From: Narthecium ossifragum | Lineage: Eukaryota; Streptophyta; Magnoliopsida; Dioscoreales; Nartheciaceae | Length of the DNA stretch: 64,000 bases | Reading direction: 5' to 3' | Assembly: GCA_963920575.1 (NCBI GenBank) | Contig: OY986970.1 | Location: forward strand, 4,059,654 to 4,123,653 | Shown: piece by piece, positions 63,292-64,000 of the stretch | Position numbering within the stretch: the first letter of the stretch is position 1 | Layout of the letters: the number at the start of each line of letters is the position of its first letter | The notes under the pieces: generated by a model | Told to the model about the DNA's origin: nothing | Databases searched by the model: none | Seen by the model: the letters and a program-made list of their open reading frames with translations, nothing else | Made by a program: the position numbers and the translations under genes

Positions 63292-64000
63292 GAAATACCC
63301 CTATAACCCCCCCTCCCCACGCCCCCCTATAATCCCCCCACAACCCCCCCACCACCACCACCCCGTCGCCCCCGCCGGCGAGCCCCCCGTCGTCGATCCG
63401 GCTTCCCCCGTCCGATCCGGTCCCCCCCGCCGCCGATCCGGCATCCCTGTCGCCGATCCGGCTTCCCCCCGTCGCCGATCCGGTCCCCCGTCGCCGATCC
63501 GGTCCCCTCGTCACCGATCCGGCTTCCCCCGTTGCTGATCCGGCTCCCCCGTCACCAACCTGGCTTCCCCCGTCACCGATCCAGGCTTCCCCGACTCCCC
63601 CATCGCCGATCCAAGCTTCCCCGGCTCCCCCGTCACCGATCCAGGCTTCCCCAGTCGTCCCCGTCGCTGATTCGGCTCCCCCATCACCGATCCGGCTTCC
63701 CCGGCTACCCCGTCGTCGATCCAAGCTTCCCCGGCTCCCACGTCGTCGATCCAGGCTTCCCCGTCGCCGATCCAGGCTTCCCCGACTTCCCCGTGGCCGA
63801 TCCAGACTTCCCCGACCATCCTCCTCGCCGATCCAGGCTTCCCTGACCGTCCCAGTTCACTGATCCATGCTTCCCCGGCCGTCCCCGTCGTCGATCCAGG
63901 CTTCCCTGCCCGTCCCCGTTGCCATCGCCAAGCCCCTCCCCAAGCCCCGTCGTGACGTCCGATCGGATGTCCGATCTCCTCCTGCGACGACCTCCCGATG
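63292..64000. repeat. GC-rich minisatellite, GTCGCCGATCC(G/A)GGCTTCCCC units
   Basis: Units of about 18-24 bp built on CCGTC(G/A)CCGATCC and GGCTTCCCC fill about 63390-63910. The complementary strand reads as an open (EAWIGDGGAG)n peptide because the unit length often stays in frame, but this is a composition effect. The edge at 63292-63370 is C-rich. Confidence 0.8.

Noticed and set aside
63041..63846. Long frames on both strands across the N gap and minisatellite.
   Set aside because: They are made of unknown bases and a repeated 18-24 bp unit; nothing indicates a protein.

Overview
The window is nuclear DNA of a flowering plant. The evidence is spliced genes with GT..AG introns and plant-specific families (BBE-like flavoprotein, LIKE-COV, plastid signal peptidase, AHL, NPF), together with every major class of plant transposon. 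GC-rich first exons would suit a monocot or early-diverging angiosperm, but I cannot name the species. The window is accessory-rich on the left and gene-bearing on the right.

Layout. 0-6.4 kb: an intact intronless BBE-like gene, then repeat-laden intergenic DNA with a TTCGG-repeat retroposon. 6.4-17.1 kb: a CACTA transposon that carries several exons of a WD40 (WDR91-like) gene; a 5.7-kb hAT element sits inside that captured fragment exactly at an exon/intron junction. 17.7-18.0 kb: a long foldback MITE. 18.4-25.0 kb: a non-autonomous Athila-like LTR element with two 1,655-bp LTRs. 26.2-27.4 kb: a Pack-MULE carrying an AHL fragment. 27.6-31.0 kb: a cluster of further gene fragments (ANTH/AP180-like tail, NPF transporter, unidentified pieces). 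31.7-33.4 kb: a BBE-like pseudogene interrupted by a solo LTR.

34.1-38.2 kb: an intact seven-exon LIKE-COV gene (+). 39.0-46.8 kb: a decayed LINE broken by a solo LTR and by a full-length Copia element with 272-bp LTRs that I read as identical and an open polyprotein. 48.5-51.4 kb: plastidic type I signal peptidase (-, five exons). 52.2-55.9 kb: TauE/SafE-family membrane protein (-, twelve exons). 56.8-57.3 kb: a small acidic protein of unknown function (-). 57.8-60.8 kb: a Rab7-type gene whose every exon appears to carry a frame-breaking indel. 61.2-64.0 kb: low-complexity DNA, a 94-bp palindromic satellite, a 200-N gap and a GC-rich minisatellite.

The genes do not form a pathway. What links the window is repeated capture and nesting of host sequence by DNA transposons, and a shared promoter module (GATCGATC palindrome array, CAGATCTAATCCG block, TATA box) in two otherwise different LTR families. 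Exon boundaries were read by eye from splice signals, reading frame and remembered family sequences; no alignment or database search was run.
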